The notes below the pieces were generated by a model. It did not search any database and was not told where the DNA came from. It was given only the letters and a program-made list of their open reading frames with translations. This document shows, one piece after another, positions 17,452 to 28,486 of a stretch of 64,000 nt of DNA (positions are counted from its first letter, which is position 1; every line of letters starts with the position of its first letter). A program made the translations under genes and the position numbers. This stretch comes from a bacterium (GTDB lineage: Bacteria; Bacillota; Bacilli; Lactobacillales; Streptococcaceae): assembly GCA_905221345.1 (NCBI GenBank), contig CAJNCW010000007.1, forward strand, positions 28,819 through 92,818, given 5' to 3'.

Positions 17452-18030
17452 ATGAGGTTAAGAGTGATGGATAAAAATAGAATTGGAACAGAGACACAGC
17501 AGGTGCTTGAGGATGTTTTGGATAAGGCTGGATTGCGTGAGGGGTCTCTCTTTGTCCTTGGACTCTCGTCTAGTGAGGTTTTAGGTGGGCAAATCGGCAA
17601 GGATTCCAGCCAAGAAATTGGCGAAATTATTGTGAAGACGATTCTGGATATCCTGGAGGAAAAAGGGATTCATTTAGCTGTTCAAGGCTGTGAACACGTC
17701 AATCGTGCCCTCGTCGTTGAACGTCAAGTGGCGGAGCAGTTTGGTCTGGAAATCGTCAGTGTCCTTCCAACTCTTCATGCAGGCGGTTCAGGTCAGCTAG
17801 CTGCCTTTAAGTTTATGAAAGAACCTGTTGAGGTGGAGTTCATCACGGCTCATGCGGGATTGGATATCGGAGATACTGCAATTGGTATGCATGTCAAGCA
17901 TGTGCAGGTTCCGATTCGACCAGTTTTGCGTAAGATTGGTCATGCCCATGTAACGGCTCTAGCTAGTCGTCCAAAACTAATCGGGGGTGCGCGTGCGCAG
18001 TATCCAGAAGATTCTATTAGAAAGATATGA
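17452..18030 (+). CDS. UPF0340 (DUF436, TIGR01440) family protein
   Basis: A conserved protein of unknown function found widely in Firmicutes, 192 residues from ATG 17452 or 187 from ATG 17467. Both starts have plausible ribosome sites (TAGGAG and GAGG). Recognisable segments are [17 protein letters not shown] and [14 protein letters not shown] near the middle, and [18 protein letters not shown] near the end. The stop overlaps the zmpB start by four bases, so the two are translationally coupled. No function should be inferred from that linkage alone. Confidence 0.9.
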   Translation: MRLRVMDKNRIGTETQQVLEDVLDKAGLREGSLFVLGLSSSEVLGGQIGKDSSQEIGEIIVKTILDILEEKGIHLAVQGCEHVNRALVVERQVAEQFGLEIVSVLPTLHAGGSGQLAAFKFMKEPVEVEFITAHAGLDIGDTAIGMHVKHVQVPIRPVLRKIGHAHVTALASRPKLIGGARAQYPEDSIRKI

Positions 18031-21000
18031 GAATGAAAAAAAGAAAAGAACAGTTTCAAAAAAACCTAAAGTATTCTATTCGTAAATTGACTGTTGGAGT
18101 TGGTCCTGTAGCAATCGGGGCCTTTCTTGTTGGTGCCAGTTTGTTATCAGCTGGTAGAGTCCAAGCAGATGAATTAGCTGAAGTGAATTCAGTCCATTAC
18201 CGTTATCTGGCGGAGCAAGAATTAACCGAATCTGAAAAATCCTTGATTCATCATGAAGTTCCTACAGAATTTCATGACGAAGATATTATTTATGTCGTTT
18301 ATCGCAAGAAGGCAACTAACAGTCAACAACTTCCCTATACAGGAAGTAAAGAATTTGCTTTAGCAGGTCTTGGTCTTGCAACAGCATCTTTAGCTGTTTT
18401 TTTGGTGTCTAAAAAACATCGTCGGAAAGTTCTTGGAGTGCTTTTGATTAGTTCTCTTGGTGTCAGCAACTTCATTCCTTTTGCTACTTTTGCCTTTGAG
18501 AATAAAGAGTTACTTTCTTACAATCAAACGATCTCGGCCTCCTCAAATGAAGAATTAGCGAAAGGTGTGATCGATATTGAAGGATATGAGTATATTGGTT
18601 ATTTTAAAGGAACTGACACAAAAGTAGCAAGTTTTTCTAAAAAAGGGAAGCTCCTCGATCAAGATAGTTTGCCAGCGTATACTGAAAAACTTGAGAGCAA
18701 AGGTACACAAGAGTCTGGTCAAGAAGGTGATTCCCTTGTCCAAGATAGTTTGCCAGCCTATACTGAGAAACTTGAGAGCAAGGGCGCTCAAGAAGTAGGT
18801 AAAGAAGGCGAGTCCCTTGTCCAAGATAGTTTGCCAGCGTATACTGAGAAACTTAAGAGCAAGGGCACTCAAGAAGTAGGTAAAGAAGGCGAATCCCTCG
18901 TTCAAGGCAATTCCCCAACGTATACTGGGAAACTTGAAAGCAAGGGTACTCAGGAGTCTGGTAAAGAAGGCGAGTCCCTTGTTCAAGATAGTTTGCCAGC
19001 GTATACTGAGAAACTTGAGAGCAAGGGCACTCAAGAAGTAGGTAAAGAAGGCGAATCCCTCGTTCAAGGCAATTCCCCAACGTATACTGGCAAACTTGAA
19101 AGCAAGGGTACTCAGGAGTCTGGTAAAGAAGGCGAATCCCTTGTCCAAGACAGTTTGCCAGCCTATACTGAAAAGCTTGAAAGTAAAGGTACTCAGGAAT
19201 CTGGCAAGGAAGGCGAATCCCTTATTCAAGATAGTTTGCCAGCCTATACTGAAAAGCTTGAAAGCAAAGGCACCCAGGAATCTGGCAAGGAAGGCGACTC
19301 CCTCGTTCAAGATAGTTTGCCAGCGTATACTGGAAAACTTGAAAGTAAGGGTACCCAAGAAGTAGGTAAAGAAGGCGACTCCCTTATCCAAGATAGTTTG
19401 CCAGCGTATACTGGAAAACTTGAAAGCAAGGGTACTCAGGAGTCTGGTAAAGAAGGTGAATCCCTTGTTCAAGATAGTTTGCCAGCCTATACTGAAAAAC
19501 TTGAAAGCAAAGGCACTCAAGAAGAAGACAAAGAGGGTCAATCTCTAATTCAAGATAGTTTGCCAGCGTATACTGGAAAACTTGAAAGCAAGGGCACTCA
19601 AGAAGTAGGTAAAGAAGGCGAGTCCCTTGTCCAAGATAGTTTGCCAGCCTATACTGGAAAACTTGAAAGCAAAGGCACTCAAGAAGAAGGCAAAGAGGGT
19701 CAATCCCTCGTTCAAGATAGTTTGTCAGCCTATACTGGAAAACTTGAGAGCAAAGGTACACAAGAACCCGGCAAGGAAGGTGAGTCCCTCGTTCAAGATA
19801 GTTTGCCAGCCTATACTGAAAAACTTGAAAGCAAAGGTACTCAGGAATCTGGAAAAGAAGGTGAATCACTAATTCAAGATAGTTTGCCAGCCTACACTGA
19901 AAAGCTTGAAATTAAGGGTACCCAGGAAGCTGGCAAGGAAGGCGACTCCCTTGTTCAAGAGGACCTTCCAGAATATACAGTAACTGAAGGAACAATTACT
20001 AAAGACACAATCGCAGAGATTGACTACCAGACGGAAATCATTGATGACCCTACAAAATACACTGACGAAGAAACAGTGGTTCAAAACGGTGGAAAAGGGA
20101 TCCAAGTTACCAAAACGACTTATAAAACTGTCGAAGGTGTTAAGACTGACCAAGTTTTAAATACAACAATCACTGTCATCAAAGAACCAGTCACTAAAAA
20201 AATAAGTCGCGGTACGAAACCAATAGAAGGCACTCTTGTAGAAGAAAGTCTTGAAAAAATTCCGTTTAAAGAGATAGTCGAAGAAGACGCGCAACTGAAA
20301 AAGGGCGATAAAGTTACGGTCCAAGAAGGAAAAGACGGTCAGAAAAAGGTTATCAGAACCTACAAGACCATCAAAGGAATCAAGACGCAGGAAGCGCCTG
20401 AAATTCTTGAACAGGTCATCGAGTTAGCCCAAGACCGTATTGTTAAACTAGGTACCAAAAACTTCGAAAAGCCAGTGTTGACTTTTTCAAGGGTTGATAT
20501 TCAGGATTTGAAACGCTCATCTCAGATTCAATATAATCTGGAAAATCCAAGCAAGGCAGCGATTAAATCGATCACTTTAACTCTGAAAAAAGGCGACGAA
20601 GTTGTCAAAACCATGACGGTTTTACCGGATAACTTGACTGCAACTCTAACAGATTTGCAGTATTATAAGGATTATAAACTCGAAACAAAAATGGTTTATG
20701 ATCGTGGTGAAGGAAACGAGGAAGAAATTCTCAAAGAAGAATCACTGAGAATTGATTTAAAAAAGATTGAAGTTAAAAATATAAAAGAAACAAGCCTCAT
20801 AAGTGTTGACGACAATGGCGTGGAAACGGATAGTAGCTTCTTAACCTCTGTTCCAAGTGATGTAAGGCCTTACTATCTAAAAATTGCTACACGTGATAAT
20901 AAGATGACGCGTCTTGCGATTGACAAAATTGAAGAAGTGATAGTCGATGGAAAAACGCTTTATAAGGTCACTGCCAAAGCGCCTGACCTCGTTCAGCATA

Positions 21001-24000
21001 CAGATGGTAACCAGCTCAGTGAAGAATATGTCCATTATTTCGCCAAACCAAAAACTCATAAAGAGAATGTCTACTACGATTTCAAGGAACTTGTAAAAGC
21101 AATGCAGGCCAATCCATCTGGTGAATTTAAAATTGGTGCGGACTTGAATGCGGTTAATGTTCCTGTAGCTGGTAAATCATATGTAACGACGAAGTTCCGA
21201 GGCAAGCTATCAAGTGTAGACGGTCAACGATACACGATTCATAACTTGGAACGTCCACTATTAGGCGATACTGAAGGCGCACACATCCATGACCTTAACC
21301 TTGGTAAGGTAAACATTCATATGCCATGGGCAAATAGAGTTGCTCCCTTGGCTGCTGTTGTAAAAAACACAACGATCAATAATGTGAAAGTAACGGGTAC
21401 AGTTGTTGGAAATAATGACGTATCAGGTTTGATCAATAAAATTGATAATAACGGCAGATTAACAAATGTGGCATTCATTGGTAAGCTTCATGCTGGTGGG
21501 AATCAAGGCGCCTTTCTTGCTGGAATTGTTGGAGAAAACTGGAAAGGTTCTGTTGAGAAGGCCTATGTTGATGCACAAATAACGGGTAATAAAGCGAAAG
21601 TTGCAGGCATCGCCTATTGGTCACAAAATGGTGGGGACAACCATGCAGTTTATCGGGACGGAGCCATTAAAAAATCTGTAGCTAAAGGTACTATCGATGT
21701 GAGAGAACCGACTAGCGCGGGTGGTGTTGTAGGCAGTACAAATGCCTTGGGCTCCGTTGAAGACACTGTTTCAATGATGAAAGTTAAAAATGGTGAGATT
21801 TTCTATGGCTCATCTGATATTGATGATGATCCTTATTGGACAGGTGACCGCTTAAATCGAAACTTTGTTGTTACTGGTGTGAGTGAAGGAAAATCTTCAT
21901 ATAGATATTCTAAACAACAGCATCGTATTAAGCCTATTTCGCAAGAAGAAGCGGACAAGAAAATTGCTGCTCTGGGAATCACAGCGCATGAGTATGAAAT
22001 TAAAGAGCCTATTGTAGATAAATTAAACCGTTTGACACACCGTGAAGACGAGTACAAGGCCATTCAAGACTACAGAGCTGACCGCGAACTTGCTTATCAC
22101 AATATTGAAAAATTACAACCATTCTATAATAAGGAGTGGATTGTCAATCAAGCTAATAAACTAGATGCTAGCTCAAACTTGGTGACCAAAGAAGTCCTTT
22201 CTGTTACTGGTTTGAAAAATGGGCAGTTTGTAACAGACTTGTCAGCTATTGATCAGATCATGATTCACTATGCTGATGGTACCAAAGAAGAATTGGCCGT
22301 TACTGCCAAAGCTGACTCTGATGTAAAACAAGTCAAAGAGTACGAAGTGACCAACCAGAATATCGTTTATACGCCAAATATGCTAGTGAAAGATCGTTCT
22401 GGTTTGATTGCAAAGACAAAAGAAACATTATCCAGTGTAGAATTGATTTCTCCTGAAGTGCGCGCTCTTATGGACAAGCGGAACAAACCGCAAGAAAACA
22501 CGGATGAACGAAAAAATGGTTACATTCGCGATTTATTCTTAGAAGAAAGTTTTGATGAAGTAAAACAAAATCTTGGAAACTTGGTGAAACAAATTGTTGA
22601 AAATGAAGATCATCAACTAAATGATGACGAAGCTGCTCAACGTGCTTTCATTAAGAAAGTTGAAGACAATAAGGCCAACATTATGATGGGGCTTGCTTAT
22701 TTGAACCAATACTATGGCATTAAATATGATGGATTGTCAATCAAAGATATTATGATGTTTAAACCAGATTTTTATGGTAAGAACGTGAATGTCTTAGATC
22801 GCTTGATCACCATCGGCTCAAAAGAGAACAATCTTAAGGGCGACCAATCCCAAGATGCGTATAGTCGAGTGATTGCAGGTGCTACAGGTAAAGGAAGCCT
22901 TCATGAGTTTCTAACATATAACATGAAATTGTTTACAAATGAAACCGATATGAATGTTTGGTTTAAAAAGGCAATTGAAAAGAATGCTTATGTGGTAGAA
23001 CAGCCATCATTGAACCCCGATTTTGCTCATAAGAAGTATCGTCTGTATGAAGGGATTAATAATGGCGTGCATGGTCGGATGATTTTGCCTCTATTAAACT
23101 TGAAGAACTCGCATCTCTTCATGATTTCGACCTATAATACCATTTCTTTTAGTGCTTTTGAAAAATATGGTAAAAATACTGAGGAGGCTCGTGAAGCCTT
23201 CAAGAGTGAAATCAATAAGAGAGCAAAAGAGCAGGTGAACTACTTAGACTTTTGGTCAAAATTAGCTGCCGATAATGTACGTAATAAGCTCCTCAAGAGT
23301 GAAAATAGTGTTCCAACACCTGTTTGGGATAATCATGATGCGCCGGGTATCGGTTGGGCAAACCGATATGGTCACAAGGATGGGAAACCAGATTATGCTC
23401 CGATTCGAGAGTTCTTTGGACGGATCCATAAATATCATGGCTATCAGTATGGATATGGTGCTTACGCTTATATCTTTGCCGCTCCAAATCAGCAAGATGC
23501 TGTCTACTTTGTTATGACAGAGTTGATAAGTGATTTTGGTACATCGGCCTTTACGCATGAAACGACTCATGTGAATGATCGTATGGCTTACTATGGCGGT
23601 TGGTATCACCGTGAAGGAACGGACTTAGAGTCCTTTGCGCAAGGTATGCTCCAGTCACCATCGTTGACAAATCCAAATGGTGAATACGGTGCCTTAGGTT
23701 TGAATATGGCTTATGAACGTCAGAATGATGGCACTCAAATCTACAATTATGATCCAAACAAGTTAAAGAACCGTGAAGAAATTGATCACTATATGAAGAA
23801 CTATAACGAGGCTCTGATGATGCTGGACCATCTAGAAGCAGATGCAGTTATTGGAAAACACTTGGACGACAACAGCAAGTGGTTCAAAAAGATGGACCGA
23901 GAATGGCGTACGAACGCTGAGCGAAACAATCTGAAAGGCGAGCCACATCAATGGGATAAATTACGTGATTTAACGGATAATGAGAAGAAATTGACGATTA

Positions 24001-24602
24001 CGAGCATCGATCAATTGGTTGATCATAACTTCGTTACAAAACATGGTATGCCAGGAAATGGACGTTATCGTTCGGAAGGTTTTGACAGTGCTTACCAAAC
24101 CGTAAATATGATGTCGGGTATCTTTGGTGGTAATACTAGCAAGAGTACAGTTGGTTCGATTTCATTTAAACATAATGCTTTCCGTATGTGGGGATACTAT
24201 GGTTATCTTAACGGATTTATTGGTTACGCTTCAAACAAATATAAGGCGGAAGCCAACAAGGAAAACAAAGGGTTGTTGGGTGATGACTTCATTATCAAGA
24301 AAGTTTCTAATGGCCAATTTGATACTCTTGAAGCATGGAAGAAACATTGGTATAAAGAAGTCTATGACAAAGCTCAAAACGGCTTCACTACAATCGAAAT
24401 CAATGGCAGATCTATCTCTACTTATGCTGAGTTGAAGTCCTTATTTGATGAAGCTGTTCAAAAAGACCTAGATAGCATGGAAAATCCAAATATAAAGAAT
24501 CATTATAAAAATACTGAAGATCTTAAATGGAAGGTTTACAAACAGCTCCTTCAAAAATCAGATGGATTCTCTGGAAATTTATTTGCCAAAGCATCGTTAT
24601 AA
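18027..24602 (+). CDS. zmpB: ZmpB-type zinc metalloprotease (M26), cell surface
   Basis: A 2191-residue surface protease. The signal region has YSIRK (residues 16-20) and a hydrophobic stretch to about residue 45. As is usual for this family, the sortase-like LPYTG is near the N-terminus (102-106) and is followed by two membrane segments. Residues 213-644 are sixteen 27-residue repeats. Two G5-like domains follow (about 660-820), then the M26 N-terminal domain. The zinc site is HETTH (His1844, Glu1845, His1848), with a downstream glutamate in LESFAQG (about 1868). The context UPF0340-zmp-pabB matches the zmpB locus of pneumococcus as I recall it. IgA1 protease or ZmpC identity is less likely. 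The target protein is not known from sequence. Confidence 0.9.
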   Translation: MRMKKRKEQFQKNLKYSIRKLTVGVGPVAIGAFLVGASLLSAGRVQADELAEVNSVHYRYLAEQELTESEKSLIHHEVPTEFHDEDIIYVVYRKKATNSQQLPYTGSKEFALAGLGLATASLAVFLVSKKHRRKVLGVLLISSLGVSNFIPFATFAFENKELLSYNQTISASSNEELAKGVIDIEGYEYIGYFKGTDTKVASFSKKGKLLDQDSLPAYTEKLESKGTQESGQEGDSLVQDSLPAYTEKLESKGAQEVGKEGESLVQDSLPAYTEKLKSKGTQEVGKEGESLVQGNSPTYTGKLESKGTQESGKEGESLVQDSLPAYTEKLESKGTQEVGKEGESLVQGNSPTYTGKLESKGTQESGKEGESLVQDSLPAYTEKLESKGTQESGKEGESLIQDSLPAYTEKLESKGTQESGKEGDSLVQDSLPAYTGKLESKGTQEVGKEGDSLIQDSLPAYTGKLESKGTQESGKEGESLVQDSLPAYTEKLESKGTQEEDKEGQSLIQDSLPAYTGKLESKGTQEVGKEGESLVQDSLPAYTGKLESKGTQEEGKEGQSLVQDSLSAYTGKLESKGTQEPGKEGESLVQDSLPAYTEKLESKGTQESGKEGESLIQDSLPAYTEKLEIKGTQEAGKEGDSLVQEDLPEYTVTEGTITKDTIAEIDYQTEIIDDPTKYTDEETVVQNGGKGIQVTKTTYKTVEGVKTDQVLNTTITVIKEPVTKKISRGTKPIEGTLVEESLEKIPFKEIVEEDAQLKKGDKVTVQEGKDGQKKVIRTYKTIKGIKTQEAPEILEQVIELAQDRIVKLGTKNFEKPVLTFSRVDIQDLKRSSQIQYNLENPSKAAIKSITLTLKKGDEVVKTMTVLPDNLTATLTDLQYYKDYKLETKMVYDRGEGNEEEILKEESLRIDLKKIEVKNIKETSLISVDDNGVETDSSFLTSVPSDVRPYYLKIATRDNKMTRLAIDKIEEVIVDGKTLYKVTAKAPDLVQHTDGNQLSEEYVHYFAKPKTHKENVYYDFKELVKAMQANPSGEFKIGADLNAVNVPVAGKSYVTTKFRGKLSSVDGQRYTIHNLERPLLGDTEGAHIHDLNLGKVNIHMPWANRVAPLAAVVKNTTINNVKVTGTVVGNNDVSGLINKIDNNGRLTNVAFIGKLHAGGNQGAFLAGIVGENWKGSVEKAYVDAQITGNKAKVAGIAYWSQNGGDNHAVYRDGAIKKSVAKGTIDVREPTSAGGVVGSTNALGSVEDTVSMMKVKNGEIFYGSSDIDDDPYWTGDRLNRNFVVTGVSEGKSSYRYSKQQHRIKPISQEEADKKIAALGITAHEYEIKEPIVDKLNRLTHREDEYKAIQDYRADRELAYHNIEKLQPFYNKEWIVNQANKLDASSNLVTKEVLSVTGLKNGQFVTDLSAIDQIMIHYADGTKEELAVTAKADSDVKQVKEYEVTNQNIVYTPNMLVKDRSGLIAKTKETLSSVELISPEVRALMDKRNKPQENTDERKNGYIRDLFLEESFDEVKQNLGNLVKQIVENEDHQLNDDEAAQRAFIKKVEDNKANIMMGLAYLNQYYGIKYDGLSIKDIMMFKPDFYGKNVNVLDRLITIGSKENNLKGDQSQDAYSRVIAGATGKGSLHEFLTYNMKLFTNETDMNVWFKKAIEKNAYVVEQPSLNPDFAHKKYRLYEGINNGVHGRMILPLLNLKNSHLFMISTYNTISFSAFEKYGKNTEEAREAFKSEINKRAKEQVNYLDFWSKLAADNVRNKLLKSENSVPTPVWDNHDAPGIGWANRYGHKDGKPDYAPIREFFGRIHKYHGYQYGYGAYAYIFAAPNQQDAVYFVMTELISDFGTSAFTHETTHVNDRMAYYGGWYHREGTDLESFAQGMLQSPSLTNPNGEYGALGLNMAYERQNDGTQIYNYDPNKLKNREEIDHYMKNYNEALMMLDHLEADAVIGKHLDDNSKWFKKMDREWRTNAERNNLKGEPHQWDKLRDLTDNEKKLTITSIDQLVDHNFVTKHGMPGNGRYRSEGFDSAYQTVNMMSGIFGGNTSKSTVGSISFKHNAFRMWGYYGYLNGFIGYASNKYKAEANKENKGLLGDDFIIKKVSNGQFDTLEAWKKHWYKEVYDKAQNGFTTIEINGRSISTYAELKSLFDEAVQKDLDSMENPNIKNHYKNTEDLKWKVYKQLLQKSDGFSGNLFAKASL
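18663..19958 (+). repeat. Sixteen tandem 81-bp repeats in zmpB
   Basis: Each unit encodes 27 residues of the type [17 protein letters not shown] followed by xGKEGxSLxQ. Units 4 and 6 start GNSPTYT instead. Units 3-4 and 5-6 are nearly the same pair, pointing to a 162-bp duplication. The array ends exactly where EDLPEYT begins. It encodes an acidic, probably extended stalk between the membrane and the G5 domains. Confidence 0.97.
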
Positions 24603-24615
24603 AGTCGAAATGACT

Positions 24616-24652
24616 AAAAAGGTGGATCAGCTTAAGCTGCATCTGCCTTTTT
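24616..24652 (+). terminator. Terminator of zmpB
   Basis: A long hairpin has arms AAGGTGGATCAGCTT and AAGCTGCATCTGCCTT with one mismatch-rich point, and ends in TTTTT. It touches the promoter of the next gene. Confidence 0.85.
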
Positions 24653-24653
24653 G

Positions 24654-24662
24654 TGCTATACT
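24654..24662 (+). promoter_or_regulatory. Extended -10 promoter of pabB
   Basis: TGCTATACT at 24654-24662 is an extended -10 element. The first transcribed base should be about 24669, the A of the pabB start codon. A -35 would fall in the zmpB terminator and is not recognisable. Confidence 0.55.
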
Positions 24663-24668
24663 TAAGAT

Positions 24669-26387
24669 ATGCATAGAAAAACAGTGATTGATTTTAGGGC
24701 TTTGGGCGAGAGATACACCTTTACCCAGCCGATCAAAGAGTTAAAAACGAGAGATTTATCAGAAGTGGCGGACTTGCTGGCACAAGTAGAAAGCTACCAA
24801 GAGCAAGGTTATTATGTCGTGGGCTATGTCAGCTATGAGGCTGCACCTGCTTTTGAGGAAAAACTAGCAGTTCACAAGTCTCCTCTACTGGGCGAGTACT
24901 TGCTTTACTTTACAGTTCATGATAGGGTAGAAACATCGCCTATTCCTCTGACTTATGAGGAAGTAGATCTGCCTTCAAAGTGGCAGGAAGAAACATCTGC
25001 AGAGAACTATGAAAAGGCCATTGCCCAGGTTCACCATCATTTGCGTCAGGGGGACACCTATCAGGTCAACTACACTATCCAACTCAAGCAAGATTTAAGT
25101 GCCAATCCTTTTGCCATCTACAACCGCATGGTGGTAGAGCAGGAGGCGGGATATAATGCCTATGTTGAACACGATGAGATGGCAGTGATTTCCATGAGCC
25201 CAGAGCTCTTTTTTGAGCAAAATGACCGGGAATTAACGACTCGCCCGATGAAGGGAACAACCCAGCGTGGGGTGACTGACCAAGAAGACCTTGCCCAAGC
25301 TAGTTGGCTAGAACAAGATCCTAAAAATCGCTCTGAGAATATGATGATTGTGGACCTCTTGCGTAACGATATGAACCGTATTTCTGAAGTTGGAAGTGAG
25401 CATGTAGAACGTCTGTGTCAAGTGGAGCAGTATTCAACCGTTTGGCAGATGACTTCGACCATCAAGAGTCGGTTGCGAGAGGATGTGGACTTGGTTGCCA
25501 TTTTTCGCTCTCTATTTCCTTGCGGTTCCATAACGGGAGCTCCGAAAATTGCGACTATGGAAATCATCAAGAACTTGGAGCCTCAACCCAGAGGAGTTTA
25601 CTGCGGAACGATTGGTCTCTTGCTTCCAAATGGGCGACGGATTTTCAATGTTGCCATTCGAACCATTCAACTTTACAAGGGACAGGCTATCTATGGAGTG
25701 GGTGGCGGCATTACATGGGATAGCACTTGGCAATCTGAATACCGAGAGGTTCATCAAAAGGCGGCTGTTCTCTATCGTAAACAAGCACGTTTTCAATTGA
25801 TTACAACTGGAAAAATTAGCCAAAATCAACTGCTGTTTGAAAATCAACATCTGGAAAGACTGACAAAGGCGAGTCGATATTTTGCCTTTCCTTTTGACTC
25901 AGAGGATCTGAGACAAAAGATAGAGGAAGAGTGTCAAGCTTGTGCTTCCTACCAAGACTACCGTTTGCGAATCAGCCTCAGCAAATCTGGAGAGATGAAA
26001 CTCAGTCGCCAAATCTTAACACCCCTTAGTCCAAGTTTCTGTCAGGCTAAACTCTGTTTACAGGAAGCGGATTTACAGCGACCCTTTACCTACTTTAAAA
26101 CAACTCATAGACCGCATTTGAGCCTAGGGGAGCAAGAGAAGATTTACCACAATAAGTCAGGAGAATTGCTTGAGACCTCCATTGGAAATCTGGTTCTGAA
26201 AATTGCCGGAAAATTCTATACACCGCCTATCAGACTAGGAATTTTGCCAGGAATCTACCGCCAGCATTTGCTAGAAACAGGACAGGTAGAGGAAAAAGTC
26301 TTGACTTTGGCAGACTTGAACCAAGCAGAAGCTGTCTATGGCTGTAATGCAGTCAGAGGCTTGTATGAGTTGACGGTTAAATCTTAG
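24669..26387 (+). CDS. pabB: Aminodeoxychorismate synthase component I fused to an aminodeoxychorismate lyase-like domain
   Basis: A 572-residue fusion for p-aminobenzoate synthesis, part of the folate pathway. The N-terminal two thirds are the chorismate-binding domain with TTRPMKGTTQRG, DLLRNDMNRIS and PCGSITGAPK. The C-terminal ~190 residues, from about FQLITTGKISQNQLLFENQHLERL to AVYGCNAVRGLYEL, resemble the PLP-dependent PabC lyase. Such PabBC fusions are known in streptococci. No ribosome site precedes the ATG and the -10 element is only six bases away, so the mRNA may be leaderless. Confidence 0.9.
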   Translation: MHRKTVIDFRALGERYTFTQPIKELKTRDLSEVADLLAQVESYQEQGYYVVGYVSYEAAPAFEEKLAVHKSPLLGEYLLYFTVHDRVETSPIPLTYEEVDLPSKWQEETSAENYEKAIAQVHHHLRQGDTYQVNYTIQLKQDLSANPFAIYNRMVVEQEAGYNAYVEHDEMAVISMSPELFFEQNDRELTTRPMKGTTQRGVTDQEDLAQASWLEQDPKNRSENMMIVDLLRNDMNRISEVGSEHVERLCQVEQYSTVWQMTSTIKSRLREDVDLVAIFRSLFPCGSITGAPKIATMEIIKNLEPQPRGVYCGTIGLLLPNGRRIFNVAIRTIQLYKGQAIYGVGGGITWDSTWQSEYREVHQKAAVLYRKQARFQLITTGKISQNQLLFENQHLERLTKASRYFAFPFDSEDLRQKIEEECQACASYQDYRLRISLSKSGEMKLSRQILTPLSPSFCQAKLCLQEADLQRPFTYFKTTHRPHLSLGEQEKIYHNKSGELLETSIGNLVLKIAGKFYTPPIRLGILPGIYRQHLLETGQVEEKVLTLADLNQAEAVYGCNAVRGLYELTVKS

Positions 26388-26465
26388 TTTTGGATTATTC
26401 TTGATAGGTCTGAACACTGAGTGCTAACAAATTGAAGGAGTTTTAAGTTCAGATTAAAACATCCC

Positions 26466-26494
26466 TTGAATTGAAGAAACAAGTCTGGTAAAAT
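26466..26494 (+). promoter_or_regulatory. Promoter of the CbpL-like gene
   Basis: TTGAAT (26466-26471) and TAAAAT (26489-26494) are 17 bases apart, and TGG before the -10 makes it an extended element. Confidence 0.7.
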
Positions 26495-26528
26495 AAAAGC
26501 GAAAGCGATATCAAAAAAGGAGAAAATA

Positions 26529-27329
26529 ATGAAAAAAACAGTTTTGCTGAAAGTGGTTTTTGCGATCCTTCCAGTTTTGGGTCTATTTGTCCAACCAGTC
26601 ACTGCAGAAGAAAATATTCATTTTTCTAGCTGTAGAGAAGCATGGGAAAATGGCTATTCTGATATTCATAGAGGAGAGCCTGGCTACTCTTCTAAACTAG
26701 ATCGTGATGGTGATGGGGTAGCTTGTGAGCGTGCCAATGCACCTCGGGGAGTCTTTAAGCCACGCCAGTCGGGTTCGCAATCCAGTGTCACAGCTAGCGG
26801 ATGGGTCAAACAGGATGGCTATTGGTATTATTTTGATGAAAATGGGCATGCAGTCAGAAATGCTTGGAAAGGTAGCTACTACCTTAAGTCAGATGGCAAG
26901 ATGGCAGCCAGCGAGTGGATTTATGATGCTAGCTACCAATCTTGGTACTATCTAAAATCCGACGGTTCTTATGCGAGAAGTACTTGGCAGGGTAGCTACT
27001 ATCTCAAGTCAAATGGTAAGATGGCAGCAGGTGAATGGCTATATGATTCCTATTACCAATCTTGGTATTATCTAAAAGAGGATGGAGCTTACGCCCGCAA
27101 TGCTTGGCAAGGTAGCTACTATCTCAAGTCGAATGGTAAGATGGCAGCAAGTGAATGGGTTTATGACACCAGTTATCAAGCATGGTACTACCTAAAATCA
27201 AATGGTGTTTATGCTAGAAACACCTGGCAAGGTAACTATTACCTCAAGTCAAATGGTAAGATGGCTACAAATGAGTGGGTTGATGGCAGTCGCTACTATG
27301 TAGATGCTTCTGGTTTATGGAAACCATAA
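26529..27329 (+). CDS. Choline-binding protein with Excalibur domain (CbpL-like)
   Basis: A 266-residue secreted protein. The signal peptide ends near residue 27 (VTAEE). An Excalibur calcium-binding domain follows, with CREAWENGYSDI and the DRDGDGVACE loop. From about residue 90 to the end there are choline-binding repeats built of WYYLKSDG and GSYYLKSNGKMA segments. These anchor the protein to phosphocholine on teichoic acid. The order Excalibur then choline repeats and the neighbours match pneumococcal CbpL, but that protein, as I recall it, has a further C-terminal domain. This one stops within the repeats at YYVDASGLWKP. Confidence 0.9.
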   Translation: MKKTVLLKVVFAILPVLGLFVQPVTAEENIHFSSCREAWENGYSDIHRGEPGYSSKLDRDGDGVACERANAPRGVFKPRQSGSQSSVTASGWVKQDGYWYYFDENGHAVRNAWKGSYYLKSDGKMAASEWIYDASYQSWYYLKSDGSYARSTWQGSYYLKSNGKMAAGEWLYDSYYQSWYYLKEDGAYARNAWQGSYYLKSNGKMAASEWVYDTSYQAWYYLKSNGVYARNTWQGNYYLKSNGKMATNEWVDGSRYYVDASGLWKP

Positions 27330-27362
27330 AGCAAATAAATTCTAGGTAAATAATGCAAACCT

Positions 27363-27391
27363 TTGCATGAAGGGTTGAATTTTGTTATACT
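27363..27391 (+). promoter_or_regulatory. Promoter of the glucokinase gene
   Basis: TTGCAT (27363-27368) and TATACT (27386-27391) are 17 bases apart, about 37 bases before the start codon. Confidence 0.7.
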
Positions 27392-27428
27392 ATATCTGTA
27401 AGCATTTTCAATTAAAAAGGAGAAGACG

Positions 27429-28388
27429 ATGAGTCAAAAGATTATTGGGATTGACCTTGGTGGAACATCTATCAAGTTTGCAATTTTAACTCAAGAGGGA
27501 GAAATCCAAGAAAAATGGTCTATCAAGACCAATATTTTGGATGAAGGAAGCCATATCGTAGATGATATGATTGAGTCTATTCAGCATCGTTTGGACTTGC
27601 TTGGATTGTCAGCTACGGACTTCCGAGGCATTGGGATGGGATCACCTGGTGTGGTTGACCGTGAAAAAGGGACTGTTATTGGTGCCTACAACCTAAACTG
27701 GAAAACCCTTCAACCGATTAAAGAAAAGATTGAAAAAGCCTTGGGTATTCCATTCTTCATCGATAATGATGCCAACGTAGCTGCTCTTGGTGAGCGCTGG
27801 ATGGGGGCTGGTGAAAACCAACCAGACGTTGTCTTTATGACACTTGGTACGGGTGTTGGTGGCGGTATCGTGGCAGAAGGCAAATTGCTTCACGGTGTTG
27901 CTGGTGCAGCAGGTGAGCTTGGTCACATCACTGTTGACTTTGACCAACCAATCGCATGTACTTGTGGTAAGAAAGGCTGTCTTGAAACAGTAGCTTCTGC
28001 AACAGGGATTGTCAACTTGACTCGTCGTTACGCTGATGAATATGAAGGCGATGCAGCCTTGAAACGCTTGATTGACGATGGTGAAGAAGTAACAGCCAAA
28101 ACTGTCTTTGATCTTGCAAAAGAAGGAGACGACCTTGCCTTGATCGTTTACCGTAACTTCTCACGTTACTTGGGAATCGCTTGTGCCAATATTGGCTCAA
28201 TCCTCAACCCTTCAACGATTGTTATCGGAGGTGGGGTATCAGCTGCGGGAGAATTCCTTCTGCAAGGTGTTCAAAAAGTCTATGACGAAAATACCTTCCC
28301 ACAAGTACGTACATCCACTAAATTGGCTCTTGCAACTCTAGGAAATGACGCTGGAGTTATCGGAGCGGCATCACTTGTATTGCAATAA
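27429..28388 (+). CDS. glcK: ROK-family glucokinase
   Basis: A 319-residue cytoplasmic sugar kinase that forms glucose 6-phosphate. The ATP phosphate loop GIDLGGTSIKFAI is at residue 6 onward. The catalytic IDNDANVAALGE and the zinc motif CTCGKKGCLE of the ROK family are both present. Length is normal. The ribosome site AAAAGGAGAAG precedes the ATG. It is followed by a hairpin terminator, so it is probably transcribed alone. Confidence 0.95.
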   Translation: MSQKIIGIDLGGTSIKFAILTQEGEIQEKWSIKTNILDEGSHIVDDMIESIQHRLDLLGLSATDFRGIGMGSPGVVDREKGTVIGAYNLNWKTLQPIKEKIEKALGIPFFIDNDANVAALGERWMGAGENQPDVVFMTLGTGVGGGIVAEGKLLHGVAGAAGELGHITVDFDQPIACTCGKKGCLETVASATGIVNLTRRYADEYEGDAALKRLIDDGEEVTAKTVFDLAKEGDDLALIVYRNFSRYLGIACANIGSILNPSTIVIGGGVSAAGEFLLQGVQKVYDENTFPQVRTSTKLALATLGNDAGVIGAASLVLQ

Positions 28389-28395
28389 GATAATA

Positions 28396-28447
28396 AAAGG
28401 AGGAAAACACTACTTTAAAGCCAGTGATTTTCCTCCTTTCTTTTTTT
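28396..28447 (+). terminator. Terminator of glcK
   Basis: AAAGGAGGAAAA pairs with TTTTCCTCCTTT across a loop of about 20 bases, followed by CTTTTTTT. Confidence 0.8.
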
Positions 28448-28486
28448 ATGCTATACTAGTTAGGACAATAAATGAGGTGAGAATAA

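Noticed and set aside
18555..19541. A 328-residue minus-strand frame across the zmpB repeats
   Set aside because: It is an antisense reflection of the 81-bp tandem array, with hydrophobic periodic sequence and no ribosome site.
18663..19958. Regular repeats considered as a CRISPR array
   Set aside because: Units are 81 bp, contiguous, have no unique spacers and are coding in phase. No cas gene is near. The same applies to 53606-54891 and 62700-64000.
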